DNA of 64,000 bases from Streptomyces sp. TRM68416 (GCF_014596915.1 NZ_JACVWU010000006.1:124001-188000); one strand, 5' to 3'. Positions 34,426 through 42,964 are shown, counted from the first letter of the stretch. Notes: generated by a model from the sequence alone, not told the origin. Made by a program: numbers and translations.

Positions 34426-35595
34426 ATGCCAAGCTCGCCGACCGTTAGCCCCACGACTCCGCCCACGGTGTGGCTGGCCCGGGGCCGCCATGCCGGATCG
34501 ACCACCGGGGAGGTGGTGCGATGGCGTCTGCAACGGCTCAAGGACGACGGTGACATCGACGACTTCCACGAGCTTCCCGAAGCGGACTCGACCGGGGAGA
34601 CGGTCTTCGAGGCCCGCTGGCGGGTCGACGAGGACGTCACGGTCCGGGCTCGGCTCACCCTCGCGTCCGACGCCGGCCCCGCCGGGCAGGACTGGCTGCT
34701 GGCGGCGGAGGCGGAACGCCCGTGGGATCCGCGCTGGCCCTCGCCCGCCGAGATGTTCTGGCCGCAGGAGCCGGACGCGGAATGGGACCACGACGCGGCG
34801 ACCGGACTGCGGCTGCGCGACCTCAATCCCCTGCCCGAGGACGACAAGGACGTACGGCGCGTGCTCAGGGACGCCGCACGCGACCCCTGGAGCATCCATG
34901 TCCTCGTCCACGAGGCCATGACCACCGACCGGCGCGGCCGGGTGCCGCTCGCCGGAATGCTGCCCGCGAGCCTGCGGCACCGGGTGGTGGAACACCGCGC
35001 CGCCCCGCAGCAACTGCGCGTCGTGAACTGGGCGCTGCGGGACACCGGCGTCCAGGTGCCGCGCGGCGGGGCCGTGGTCCTGCCCGGCTCCCCGGCCCCG
35101 GCGGGCTACGACGAGGCCGACTTCTCCGTGCGCACCGTCTTCCTCGACGGCTCGGAGCCGACCGAGCTCATCCACGCCGTCACCCGCTTCGCCGCCCTGG
35201 AGAGGCCACTGCCGGAGGGCGCCGACGACGCGGTGACCGCGCTGCGCGAGCAGTGGCGCCTGCTGACCCTTGAGGAAGAACTCGCCCGCGAGCGCGCCCT
35301 GGTGGCGATGTACGCCGAGGCACTGGAGGCGATGACGAAGTCCCGCGACCTGTACCGGCAGGCGGCCGAGCAGGCCCACGAGGCCCTGGCCGCGTACCGC
35401 GAGGCCGCGGACGGGCCCGAGCCGCCACGGCCGGCCTCCGAAGCGTCGGCGGGCTCACCGCTGCGGCAACTGACCCGGACCTTCGGACGCCTGAAGGACT
35501 CCGCGCTCGGGCTGCGGCCCCGGCCCGAGACGGTCCCGCAGGACAGCTCGGGCGACTCCACCGAGTCGCCCGAGCAATCCACCAAGGCCGACTGA
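34426..35595 (+). CDS. Hypothetical protein with C-terminal coiled coil, 389 aa
   Basis: A soluble acidic protein of no family I recognise. Residues about 12-270 look like a globular domain (VWLARGRHAGSTTGEVVRW, RARLTLASDAG, AEMFWPQEPDAEWDHD). They are followed by a strongly heptad-like stretch at about 280-335 (LEEELARERALVAMYAEALE, AMTKSRDLYRQAAEQAHEAL). The tail is Ser/Pro/Glu-rich and low complexity. ATG 34426 is chosen over 34366 because a GATACT -10-like element lies at 34383-34388, so transcription would begin downstream of the earlier ATG. It is convergent with the repeat membrane protein. Confidence 0.72.
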   Translation: MPSSPTVSPTTPPTVWLARGRHAGSTTGEVVRWRLQRLKDDGDIDDFHELPEADSTGETVFEARWRVDEDVTVRARLTLASDAGPAGQDWLLAAEAERPWDPRWPSPAEMFWPQEPDAEWDHDAATGLRLRDLNPLPEDDKDVRRVLRDAARDPWSIHVLVHEAMTTDRRGRVPLAGMLPASLRHRVVEHRAAPQQLRVVNWALRDTGVQVPRGGAVVLPGSPAPAGYDEADFSVRTVFLDGSEPTELIHAVTRFAALERPLPEGADDAVTALREQWRLLTLEEELARERALVAMYAEALEAMTKSRDLYRQAAEQAHEALAAYREAADGPEPPRPASEASAGSPLRQLTRTFGRLKDSALGLRPRPETVPQDSSGDSTESPEQSTKAD

Positions 35596-35662
35596 CGCGA
35601 TCGGACCGCCGCACGGCCGCACAGCACGGCCCGGGCGGCCCCGCCGGGGCCGGCCGAAGCGG

Positions 35663-36691
35663 TCAGTCCCTCGCGCGGACGGCCGCGGCCGTCTCCCGTG
35701 CCACTGCCGGCCTGCGGCCCTGCGCCGGTGCCGCCAGGTGGACGAGGAGTGCGGCCAGCGCCGCCAGGGCGGCGCATACGGCCGTCAGGCCCGCCGACCA
35801 GGTCGGGGCGAGGGTGAGATCCAGCGCGCGGGACAGGTCCGCCGAGGGCAGGCGGCCCTCGAACAACTGGGCGGCGGCCAGCGCGGCCGGTACCACGACC
35901 GCGGTCGCGAGTGCCGGCGTACTGATCCGCAGGGTCAGCAGCAGGGCCACGGCCAGGCAGGCCACCGACATGGCGAGGGTGAGTCCGTAGACGCGCAGGC
36001 CGGCCCCGTCCCGGTGCAGCGGGAAGTGGGCGATCGCGCAGACGACCAGGGCCGCGACGGCGATCCGGCCCGGCCAGGAGGGTGCCGCGGCCGGCGCGGT
36101 GCCGCGGCCGAGACTCCTGGGCGCCCGGCCCTCGTTGTCCGGCACCTCGGGCAGCGCCTCGGGTTCGGGTTCCGGTTCGGGTCCGCGTTCGGACGCCGGC
36201 GGACGCTCACGTTCCGCGTTCAGCCGCCGGATCAGTTCGACGAGTTCCTCGACCGGGCGGCCGGTGGCGGCCACGCGTGCCGCTTCCTGCCCGCAGTGGG
36301 GTTCCAGGGGGGCGCGGTGCAGCAGGTCCATCAGCCGCGTGACGTCGTCGAGGCAGCGGTGTTCGGCGGCGGCGCGGATCGTTTCGTCCGCGCTGTCGGC
36401 GGTGCGCGGCGGCCGGGTCAGCAGGGCGACCAGCTGCGTCACGTCCTCCACGGACCGGTCGACGCCGATGGCGCGGAGCGCTTCGAGCGTGGCCCGCGCG
36501 TGCTCGGGCGAACGCTCCAACAGCGTGATCAGATGGGCGACTTCCTCCACGGGCCGGTCGGCCACGGCGGCGTGCACGAGGGCGCCGACGGGGTCGCCCC
36601 GGACCGCTGAGGACTCCTCGGGGAGGGCGGACGGGTCGGCGGAGGGTATGGCGGCTTCGTTCGCACGGGGTGATGAAGAGCGGGTGGTCAT
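35663..36691 (-). CDS. Membrane protein with four helical repeats
   Basis: A 342-residue protein. The N-terminal half (residues about 30-175) contains four copies of a 35-45-residue unit whose core is R-x-V/L-E-D/E-V-x-x-L-I/V/M-x-L-L: RPVEEVAHLITLLERSP, RSVEDVTQLVALLTRPP, RCLDDVTRLMDLLHRAP, RPVEELVELIRRLNAER. A Pro/Glu linker follows, then about four hydrophobic helices (IAVAALVVCAIAHFPL onward). The start has GGAG seven bases upstream. The repeats look like a helical scaffold on the cytoplasmic side. I know no function. Confidence 0.78.
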   Translation of the reverse strand: MTTRSSSPRANEAAIPSADPSALPEESSAVRGDPVGALVHAAVADRPVEEVAHLITLLERSPEHARATLEALRAIGVDRSVEDVTQLVALLTRPPRTADSADETIRAAAEHRCLDDVTRLMDLLHRAPLEPHCGQEAARVAATGRPVEELVELIRRLNAERERPPASERGPEPEPEPEALPEVPDNEGRAPRSLGRGTAPAAAPSWPGRIAVAALVVCAIAHFPLHRDGAGLRVYGLTLAMSVACLAVALLLTLRISTPALATAVVVPAALAAAQLFEGRLPSADLSRALDLTLAPTWSAGLTAVCAALAALAALLVHLAAPAQGRRPAVARETAAAVRARD

Positions 36692-36996
36692 TCCTCGGCT
36701 CCAGAGAAGGGTGCGCGGTCGTTCCTGCGCCCCCGAAGCGCGACACGCGACTGTACGGTGACCATTACTAGGCGTTGCCACCGCGTCCCGCCACCCGAGC
36801 GGGCCAACGGTATGAGGCCCGCATCGACGCGGAACGCGCCCTTCACATCGGTCCCACACACTGTTCTGACGAACGTTCGAATACGCCGTTTGCCCGACGC
36901 GGGCCATACAAGCCCCGGAGCAGGGAATCCGTCCGAAGAGGCGTGCCGCTCGGCACCGCGCGCACGCCGCGCGCACCTTCGAAGTGAGGAGAGTCG
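36692..36996. other. Divergent spacer between the repeat membrane protein and DUF1232 genes
   Basis: No coding frame is convincing. A perfect palindrome CGAACGTTCG lies at 36870-36879, within a locally AT-richer patch; it lacks the spacing of a LexA box. GAGGAGA before 36997 is the ribosome site of the DUF1232 gene. Confidence 0.45.
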
Positions 36997-37299
36997 GTGG
37001 ACTCGACCACAGCGGTGATCGTCCTGGCCGCGACCCTGGCGGCCGCCGCGCTGGCGGGCGCCGTCGTGGTGCTGGTTCGGCTGGTGCGGACCCGGCGCGG
37101 ACTGCGGCGCGCCGGCCTGCCGACCGGGCCGCGCTGGGTGTTCTGGGGCGCCCTGCTGTACTTCGTGCTGCCGACCGACCTGGTACCCGATCCGGTGTAT
37201 CTGGATGACATCGGTGTCCTGCTGCTCGCCCTGCGCACCATGCGCCGATCCGCCGACGGACGTGCCCGGACGACCGCGCCGAAGTCTCCGACCCCCTGA
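36997..37299 (+). CDS. DUF1232 (YkvA-like) small membrane protein
   Basis: A 100-residue protein. The N-terminal helix AVIVLAATLAAAALAGAVVV anchors it in the membrane. Residues about 48-80 are the DUF1232 core, LLYFVLPTDLVPDPVYLDD followed by IGVLLLALRTMRR, with its conserved Pro-Asp motif. The role of DUF1232 proteins is unknown. GTG 36997 follows GAGGAGA. It ends about 135 bases before the graspetide precursor and is on the same strand, but a promoter-like element in the gap suggests the two are expressed separately. Confidence 0.82.
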   Translation: MDSTTAVIVLAATLAAAALAGAVVVLVRLVRTRRGLRRAGLPTGPRWVFWGALLYFVLPTDLVPDPVYLDDIGVLLLALRTMRRSADGRARTTAPKSPTP

Positions 37300-37315
37300 T
37301 GACTACTCAGCGTGA

Positions 37316-37346
37316 GGAAACCAATCACCCGTTCGATTCGTATAAG
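37316..37346 (+). promoter_or_regulatory. Promoter candidate for the graspetide operon
   Basis: In a locally AT-rich patch, GGAAAC (37316-37321) is separated by 17 bases from CGTA (37339-37342), the layout of an ECF-sigma promoter (GGAAC-N16/17-CGTC). TATAAG at 37341-37346 could instead be a HrdB-type -10 without an obvious -35. The start of the precursor gene is about 90 bases downstream. Confidence 0.45.
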
Positions 37347-37433
37347 TGAATGGAAGCCGAAGGAAGTCGGCGGACCGAGCGACGCCGCAAGGGGGCCTCG
37401 CTTGTTCGAAGCAGTACCGGCGAGGGAGAGACG

Positions 37434-37625
37434 ATGCAACCGTTCGCGCTCAACTACGCACGTCCGGCGGTGCAGCCGGAGGTCACGGCCGCCTACGCGT
37501 ACGACGCCGGGCGGCAGTTGAACGTGCTCCGCGACGGGCGGATCGCCGCGCGCGATCACGCCCTGCTGAGAGAGCTGGGGACAACGACGTCCACGGCGGG
37601 GTCGAAGACACACTTCGACGACTGA
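37434..37625 (+). CDS. tgmA: Graspetide (ATP-grasp-modified RiPP) precursor peptide
   Basis: A 63-residue peptide matching the actinobacterial ATP-grasp-modified RiPP precursors. It opens MQPFALNYARP, the leader motif expected for ligase recognition, continues with YAYDAGRQLNVLRDG, and ends with a Thr/Ser-rich core and acidic terminus, LGTTTSTAGSKTHFDD (residues 48-63). Thr50-52, Ser53, Thr54, Ser57, Thr59 and Lys58 are possible nucleophiles, Asp62 and Asp63 possible side-chain carboxyl donors for ester or amide macrocycles. GGGAGAG precedes the ATG, and the ligase gene starts 16 bases after the stop. Ring pattern and activity are unknown. Confidence 0.88.
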   Translation: MQPFALNYARPAVQPEVTAAYAYDAGRQLNVLRDGRIAARDHALLRELGTTTSTAGSKTHFDD

Positions 37626-37641
37626 ACGCGGACCGGCCAGG

Positions 37642-38613
37642 ATGACGGTGCTGATTCTGACCAGCGAAGAGGATGTCACGGCGGACATGGTGGTCGTGCA
37701 CCTCCACGCCTGTTCGGTGCCGGTGGTCCGGTTCGACCCGGCGGACCTGACCAACGGGGTGTCGCTGTCCGGCGAGTTCGTGCACGGCGCCTTTCGGGGG
37801 CATCTGTCGGCCGGGGGACGGCTGGTGAGCCTCGGGGGGCTGCGGTCGGTGTGGCTGCGCCGGCCGGGCACCCCCGCGGCGCGGGCGGCCGCGCCCTCCG
37901 CCTGGCTGGCGGAGGAGTCCTCCCAGGCGCTCTACGGCATGCTGCGCGGCTCGGGTGCCCGCTGGATGAACGATCCCGACGCCGCCCATCGCGCCCGTCA
38001 CAAGCCCTGGCAGTTGCGGCTGGCGCAGAGCTGCTCGCTGCCGGTGCCCGCCACACTCATCACGACGTTCCCGCAGGCGGCCCGCGAGTTCGCCGAGCGC
38101 TACCCGGACCTGGTGGTCAAGCCGGTCTCCGGCGCCCATCCGCAGGACCCGCCCCGGGCCGTGCCGACCAGCAGGGTCTCCCCCGACGCGGACTTCTCCG
38201 CCGTCGCCTTCGGCCCCACCCTGCTGCAGCGGCACGTCACCAAGCGGGCCGACATCCGGCTCACCGTCGTGGGCGAGCGCCTGCTGGCCGCCCGCAGGCT
38301 CGCCGACCCCGACGAGGTGGACGTCCGCTTCTCCTCGACCGCCGCCGCCTGGCATCCCGCCGAGGTGCCGGCGCGGATCGCCGAGGGCGTGCGCGCCTAC
38401 ATGCGGCACGCCGGACTGGCCTACGGCGCCTTCGACTTCGCGGAGGACGCGGACGGCACCTGGTGGTTCCTGGAGTGCAACCAGTCGGGGCAGTTCGGCT
38501 TCGTCGAGGTGGACACCGGGCAGCCGATCGCGCGGACCATCGCCGAGTGGCTGTCCCGGCCCACCGTGCCGCGGCCGAGGCGGAGCAGCGGTGCCGACCG
38601 GGCCGTACCGTGA
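37642..38613 (+). CDS. tgmB: ATP-grasp ligase for graspetide maturation
   Basis: A 323-residue ATP-grasp enzyme that would phosphorylate precursor carboxylates and close ester or amide bonds. The N-terminal pre-ATP-grasp region (VLILTSEEDVTADMVVVHL, SVWLRRPGTP) is that of the SAV_5884-type maturases. ATP-binding parts include PDLVVKPVSGAHP and TLLQRHVTKRADIRLTVVG, and Mg ligands lie in YGAFDFAEDADGTWWFLECN (Asp, Glu, Asn). It is adjacent to the precursor gene on the same strand. A protein-isoaspartate-type methyltransferase, the usual third gene of such clusters, is not found on either side. Confidence 0.9.
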   Translation: MTVLILTSEEDVTADMVVVHLHACSVPVVRFDPADLTNGVSLSGEFVHGAFRGHLSAGGRLVSLGGLRSVWLRRPGTPAARAAAPSAWLAEESSQALYGMLRGSGARWMNDPDAAHRARHKPWQLRLAQSCSLPVPATLITTFPQAAREFAERYPDLVVKPVSGAHPQDPPRAVPTSRVSPDADFSAVAFGPTLLQRHVTKRADIRLTVVGERLLAARRLADPDEVDVRFSSTAAAWHPAEVPARIAEGVRAYMRHAGLAYGAFDFAEDADGTWWFLECNQSGQFGFVEVDTGQPIARTIAEWLSRPTVPRPRRSSGADRAVP

Positions 38614-38617
38614 CGGG

Positions 38618-38830
38618 TCAGTGCGGCGGGAGGCCCGGGGGCAGGGCGGAGCGCTGCCATCCGGTGCCGGGCGCCTGGGGACGTTCCGCGGGCGGGGCGC
38701 CGAAGGACTGCAGCGGCTGCATGACGAACTCCAGTTCCCTGCTGACGCGTTCGGCCTCCCTGCGCACCTGGGCGGGAATGTCGCCGCGTTCCGTGATGAG
38801 TCGGTCGTAAATGGGGGAATCCTGGAACAC
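38618..38830 (-). CDS. Small conserved hypothetical protein, 70 aa
   Basis: A short protein beginning at GTG 38830 with FQDSPIYDRLITERGDIPAQ and continuing REAERVSRELEFVMQP, a helical and charged pattern, then a Pro-rich tail. It is convergent with the graspetide ligase, with five bases between the two stops. A GTG at 38902 would add 24 residues that look noncoding. I remember similar short proteins in Streptomyces but no function. Whether it belongs to the RiPP locus is unknown. Confidence 0.6.
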   Translation of the reverse strand: MFQDSPIYDRLITERGDIPAQVRREAERVSRELEFVMQPLQSFGAPPAERPQAPGTGWQRSALPPGLPPH

Positions 38831-39552
38831 CCTGTCAACGCGCCTTTCATGTCCGGCCCAACACCATGGGCCCAACCGAGGAGTGTAGGCGCCCGAGCAC
38901 ACGGGGGTGCTAATTCCGGGATCGGGCTTGACGACGGCCGACCGGCCGGCCCGGGCCGTCCAGCGCCCGTGGCCGCGCCCGGCCGGACGGTCACGGGGGC
39001 GGTGACGGCAGCCCGGAACAGCGGGCGGACGCGGTGAAGGTGGCGAGCCGGACCGTCCCGGAGCGCCCGCCGGCCGGACCGGGGCCCTCTCCCTGCGCGG
39101 GCGGGACGCGAGCGTTCAGGATGCCGGCGGCGAAGCCGAGCAGGGGCACCGCGGTACCGTCACCGGGCGGGGCCACGGGTGTCCCGCCGCCGTCGGAGCG
39201 GGTCATGACGGGCCCGAGCGCCCCGGCCGGGGCGGCCGTCGCCCTGGACCCGTGTCCGCGCAGGAACCGGCGGGACGCGGTTGCTCCGCCGCGGACGCCG
39301 CGCGAACGTTCGTCACGCCCCTCGAACGGGAGGACGGCCGGGCGTGGTCCCTCGTGCGCCGGCACCCTCCGCTGCGGGGGCTGTGCGGGCCCGGTACCTG
39401 CTTGCGAAGGGTCCCCGGGAGCACTCCGTACGCCGGTCGTGACGGGTTTCGCCGCACGGCCGCCGGGACGGGTTGAGAAATCACCCGCGTCCCTTGGCGC
39501 CGTGTGCCGTTGGACAGGAGGCAAACCTTTCAGCACGGACGGTGTGACGCCC
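38831..39552. other. 722-bp stretch without a convincing gene
   Basis: Both strands have long open frames, but they are Pro/Arg/Gly-rich with no known motif and poor starts. AGGAGG at 39516-39521 is a strong ribosome site lying about 30 bases before the membrane-protein ATG at 39553 and not matched to any good start codon. I see no hairpin or repeat. Confidence 0.5.
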
Positions 39553-39903
39553 ATGAACTGCTCCAGCCGCCTCCTCGGCGCCCTCTACATCGCCACCAGC
39601 GCCGGACTCGCCTGGACCGCGGTCCTCGAATACGAGTACGGGCCGATGTGGGCCGCGTGTCTCTTCGCCGCCGCGAGCCTCGTCCCGGTGATCGGGGTGG
39701 TGCGCGAGAGCGTGATCGGGGACCAGCACCGGGCGCTCGCCGAGTGGGAGGAACGGGCGCGCCGGGCGCCCGCGGAGGGGAACGCCGAGGACATCGTGCG
39801 CGCCGAGCTGACCGCCGCCTGCTGCGAACGCTGGTGGACGAGTCTCGGCTGCGACCACGACGCGACCTGCCGGCACCGGATCCCGCGCAGCAGCGCGGCC
39901 TGA
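39553..39903 (+). CDS. Small membrane protein, unknown function
   Basis: A 116-residue protein. Residues 1-55 contain two hydrophobic helices ([20 protein letters not shown] and [19 protein letters not shown]). The cytoplasmic half has four cysteines in TAACCERWW and [12 protein letters not shown]; this CC...C...C cluster with nearby His might bind a metal. A GTG at 39544 is an alternative start closer to the AGGAGG at 39516. It lies between the small-gene region and the pseudogene scar. No family recognised. Confidence 0.65.
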   Translation: MNCSSRLLGALYIATSAGLAWTAVLEYEYGPMWAACLFAAASLVPVIGVVRESVIGDQHRALAEWEERARRAPAEGNAEDIVRAELTAACCERWWTSLGCDHDATCRHRIPRSSAA

Positions 39904-39980
39904 CGGACAGGCCACGCCGCCGGGCAGACGTCCGGGTCAGGTCCGGCGGCCGGGCCCGATGCGGTGCGGGGCCGCGTACG

Positions 39981-40189
39981 GCGGACAGCCGGTGTGCCAC
40001 GACGAGCGTGGTGCGCCCGCGCAGCAGCCGGGCGAGCGCCTCCTGGACGACGGCCTCGGAGCGGGCGTCGAGCGCGGAGGTCGCCTCGTCCAGGATCAGC
40101 CCCCGAGGTCCCTCATCAGGGCACGCGCGATGGCCAGCCGCCGGCGCTGCCCGCCGGACAGGCGTGCGCCGCGCTCCCCCACGAGTGTC
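39981..40189 (-). pseudogene. ABC transporter nucleotide-binding domain fragment
   Basis: Read from 40189 downwards, one frame gives [20 protein letters not shown] and RALMRDLGG then a stop; the next frame continues [40 protein letters not shown]. This is the C-terminal half of an exporter-type ABC ATPase: signature LSGGQ, Walker B/D-loop and His-switch. One frameshift breaks it, and the Walker A half and membrane domain are gone. It is a remnant. Confidence 0.8.
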
Positions 40190-40244
40190 GATGATGTACG
40201 CGGCGATCAGCGGCAGCAGCGCTTTCCGCCCCTCCGGGCAGCTC

Positions 40245-40445
40245 CTACACCGCGTCCAGAGCGGCGATCTCGTCGGCGGTGAGCGTGAGGTCGGCCGCGG
40301 CGACCGAGTCGCGGACGGACTCCGGCCGGCTGGCGCCGGGGATCGGCACGACGACCGGCGACTTGGCCAGCATCCACGCCAGGCAGACGCGCTGCGGGCT
40401 CACCCCGTGGGCCTCGGCGACCCGGGCGAAGGGAGCGTGGGCCGA
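40245..40445 (-). pseudogene. Aldo/keto reductase C-terminal fragment
   Basis: [19 protein letters not shown] followed by [21 protein letters not shown] and [16 protein letters not shown] is the C-terminal end of an aldo/keto reductase, including the [12 protein letters not shown]-binding loop. Upstream of about 40445 the frame no longer looks like an AKR, so the catalytic Tyr/Lys/Asp/His part is missing. It sits 56 bases from the ABC fragment on the same strand. Confidence 0.75.
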
Positions 40446-40565
40446 GCCCCAGCGTGACGGGCGCGTGGTCGGTAGGTCCAATAGAGGATGGAGAACGCAT
40501 TCATCGGCCGCGGCGCTGAATCCCGGCCCGTGGTGCCGTCGCACCACGGGCCGGGTGACGCTGTG

Positions 40566-41837
40566 TCAGGAAGACTTCGCGGCCAGGTACTCGGCCACCC
40601 CGGGCGCCTCGTGCGCGTCCTCGACGTTCACCATGGCGCCGACGGCCTTGGCGTCGGGCTTGAGCACATAGGTGGACATGCTCGCGGGCTTCGCCACGTC
40701 GGAGAAGTCCTGCGGGGTGCCGAGGCCGGCGTCGGCGTTGTTCTGCGAACGGTGCGCGGCGACCACGTCCTCGCGGGCGAGGCTGCCGTCCTTGCAGGCC
40801 TTCTTCAGGTCGGCGCCCATCAGCTGGGCGGCGTTGTACCCGGAGAGCACGCCGGAGTCGACCAGCTCACCCGGGTACTTCTTCTGGTAGGAGGCGACCA
40901 TCTTCCGCACGCCGGGCACGTCCGCGCTGACGGCCGGGGCCGCGCTCACCACGTGCAGCATGGCCTCAAGGGCGGCCGCGGCGGGCGTCTTCATCAGCTG
41001 CGGGGCGTAGCCGGGGGCGCTGCTGACGACCGGGACCTGCAGTCCGCGGGAGGCCGCGACGCCGACCAGCGAGGCGGTCTGGGCCGGTCCGGCGCTGATC
41101 AGGATGGCCTTGACGCCGGCCTTGCGCAGCGCGGAGACCTGCGCGGACAGGTCGGTGTCGGTCGCCTTGATCTTCTGGCCGACGACCTTGATCCCGGCCT
41201 TCTTCGCGGCCCACTCGGAGCCTTCGAGGGCGTTGGTGCCGTAGTCGCCCTCGAAGTAGACGTGGCCGATGGTGTCGCCCTTGGCCAGGCCCTTGGTGCG
41301 GGTGAGGAAGTCCACTGCGGCGATCATGTCGACGTCGTAGGTGGTGCCCAGCACCTGCACGGGGTCCTTGCCGAGCAGGGAGGCGGCCCAGGCCTGCGGG
41401 AAGGTGAGGACCTTGTCGCGTTCGATGTCGTCGAGCAGCGCGGCGACCACCGGCGAGCCGATGACCTGGGGCAGCGCCACCACGTCCGGGGCGATGTCGG
41501 CGTAGGCGGTGACCGCCTTCTGCACGTCGTAGCCGTGGTCCTTGACGACGATCTCGACCTTGCGGTCGCAGATGCCGCCGTCGGCGTTGGTCTCGTCGGC
41601 CCACATCTGCTGGGCCTGCACGATGGACTTGCCGAGGGTGGCGTACGGGCCGGTGAGGTCGGTCAGGGCACCCAGCTTGATGGTCTTGTCGGTGACGCCG
41701 GGGCCTGCCTTGACGCCGTCGGCGCCGTCTCCTGCGCTGTCGCTGTCCGCCTTGGAGCTGCAGCCGGTGCCTGCGAGGAGCAGGGCGGACAGGGCGGCGG
41801 CCAGGACCGTCCTGGTGCGGTGCGTGGGGTGGTTCAC
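40566..41837 (-). CDS. livK: Branched-chain amino acid-type ABC substrate-binding lipoprotein
   Basis: A 423-residue periplasmic-binding-fold protein. The signal ends LLAGTGC, Cys26 being lipidated. KLGALTDLTGPYATLGKSIV and VVKDHGYDVQKAV are typical of the Leu/Ile/Val-binding (HAAT) group, which also includes amide, urea and short-chain ligand binders. The actual ligand is not evident. The GTG start overlaps the LivM stop by four bases. It is the last gene of the five-gene importer operon, whereas this gene is usually first. Confidence 0.9.
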   Translation of the reverse strand: MNHPTHRTRTVLAAALSALLLAGTGCSSKADSDSAGDGADGVKAGPGVTDKTIKLGALTDLTGPYATLGKSIVQAQQMWADETNADGGICDRKVEIVVKDHGYDVQKAVTAYADIAPDVVALPQVIGSPVVAALLDDIERDKVLTFPQAWAASLLGKDPVQVLGTTYDVDMIAAVDFLTRTKGLAKGDTIGHVYFEGDYGTNALEGSEWAAKKAGIKVVGQKIKATDTDLSAQVSALRKAGVKAILISAGPAQTASLVGVAASRGLQVPVVSSAPGYAPQLMKTPAAAALEAMLHVVSAAPAVSADVPGVRKMVASYQKKYPGELVDSGVLSGYNAAQLMGADLKKACKDGSLAREDVVAAHRSQNNADAGLGTPQDFSDVAKPASMSTYVLKPDAKAVGAMVNVEDAHEAPGVAEYLAAKSS

Positions 41838-42964
41838 GGTGTCGGCTCCTTGGCTCGATCGGCTGAGGCGGGTGAGGGTTCCGGGGTCGCGGTGTCCGCG
41901 TCCTCGGTGACGGTCCGGCGGCGGCGCAGGCGGGCGCGGGTGCGCCGGACCAGGCCGTGCAGGCCGTCGGGGGCGAAGAGCAGGATCAGCACGATCGCCG
42001 CTCCGTAGAGGTAGCGGGCCGCCTCGGTGGGGCCGACCGCTCCGTCGGTGGTGCCGGGGGCCGCCACCAGGGGCAGCTGGTCGGCGTAGCGGGTCATCAG
42101 CAGGGGAAGCGCGGTGACGAAGACGGCTCCCGCGGTGGCTCCGGCCACCGAGCCGAGGCCGCCGATGACGATCATGGCGAGGTAGTCGACCGAGAGGGCG
42201 AGGCCGAAGTAGTCAGGGACCACGCGGCGGAAGGCGAGGGCGAGCATCACCCCGGCCAAACCCGCGTACATGGAGGAGACCACGAAGGCCGCCGAGCGGT
42301 AGCGGGCGATGTGCACGCCCATCACCGCGGCCGCGGTCTCGCTGTCGCGCAGCGCCACCATGGCGCGGCCCGGGCGTCCGCGCAGGATGCCTCGGGCGGT
42401 GAACCAGGTGAGTGCGAACAGCGCCAGGCTCAGGTACCACAGGCGCTCCTCCGCGCCGAACGGCACGCCCAGCACCGTCAGTTCGGGATCGGCGCCGGTG
42501 AAGCTGAAGCCGCCGAGCTCCAGCGGCGGCACCGAACTGCCGTTGAAGCCTCCGGTGACGGAGTCCGCGGTGAGCAGGACGTGGTGGCCGAGGAAGACCA
42601 GGGCGAGGGTGGCGATGCCCAGGTAGATGCCGCGCACCCGGGCGGCGACGGGGCTGAACAGGCCGCCGGCGGCCCCGGCGAGCAGCACCGCGAGGACGAC
42701 GGCGAGGGCGGGCGGCAGTCCGGGGCCGGGTTCGCCGGCCAGCCAGACGTAGCCGTAGGCGCCGACGGCGAGGAAGAAGGCGTGGCCGAGGGAGAGTTGG
42801 CCGGCGGTGCCGGAGAGCAGGCCGAGGCCGATCGCGCCGACGGCGGCGGCCATCGAGAACAGGCCGATGCGCAGCCAGAAGGCGTCCAGGTAGAAGGGCA
42901 GGGCGCAGAGCAGGAGGACCAGCAGGAGGGTGCGGGCGCGGCTGCGGCGCAGGAAGTCAGACAC
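41834..42964 (-). CDS. livM: Branched-chain amino acid-type ABC permease LivM
   Basis: A 376-residue permease with about ten hydrophobic helices. LGLLSGTAGQLSLGHAFFLAVG and RVRGIYLGIATLAL are LivM hallmarks, and the cytoplasmic coupling loop is ALRDSETAAAVMGVH, with the EAA-like Gly. Near the C-terminus FAPDGLHGLVRR precedes a charged tail. It should pair with LivH as the membrane channel. The GTG start overlaps the LivH end by eight bases. Confidence 0.92.
   Translation of the reverse strand: MSDFLRRSRARTLLLVLLLCALPFYLDAFWLRIGLFSMAAAVGAIGLGLLSGTAGQLSLGHAFFLAVGAYGYVWLAGEPGPGLPPALAVVLAVLLAGAAGGLFSPVAARVRGIYLGIATLALVFLGHHVLLTADSVTGGFNGSSVPPLELGGFSFTGADPELTVLGVPFGAEERLWYLSLALFALTWFTARGILRGRPGRAMVALRDSETAAAVMGVHIARYRSAAFVVSSMYAGLAGVMLALAFRRVVPDYFGLALSVDYLAMIVIGGLGSVAGATAGAVFVTALPLLMTRYADQLPLVAAPGTTDGAVGPTEAARYLYGAAIVLILLFAPDGLHGLVRRTRARLRRRRTVTEDADTATPEPSPASADRAKEPTP

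Noticed and set aside
36870..36879. LexA box
   Set aside because: CGAACGTTCG lacks the four-base spacer between GAAC and GTTC half sites.
38991..39554. 188-codon minus-strand frame between the small RiPP-side protein and the membrane protein
   Set aside because: Low-complexity Pro/Gly/Arg product without motif; the plus-strand frame over the same DNA is equally poor.
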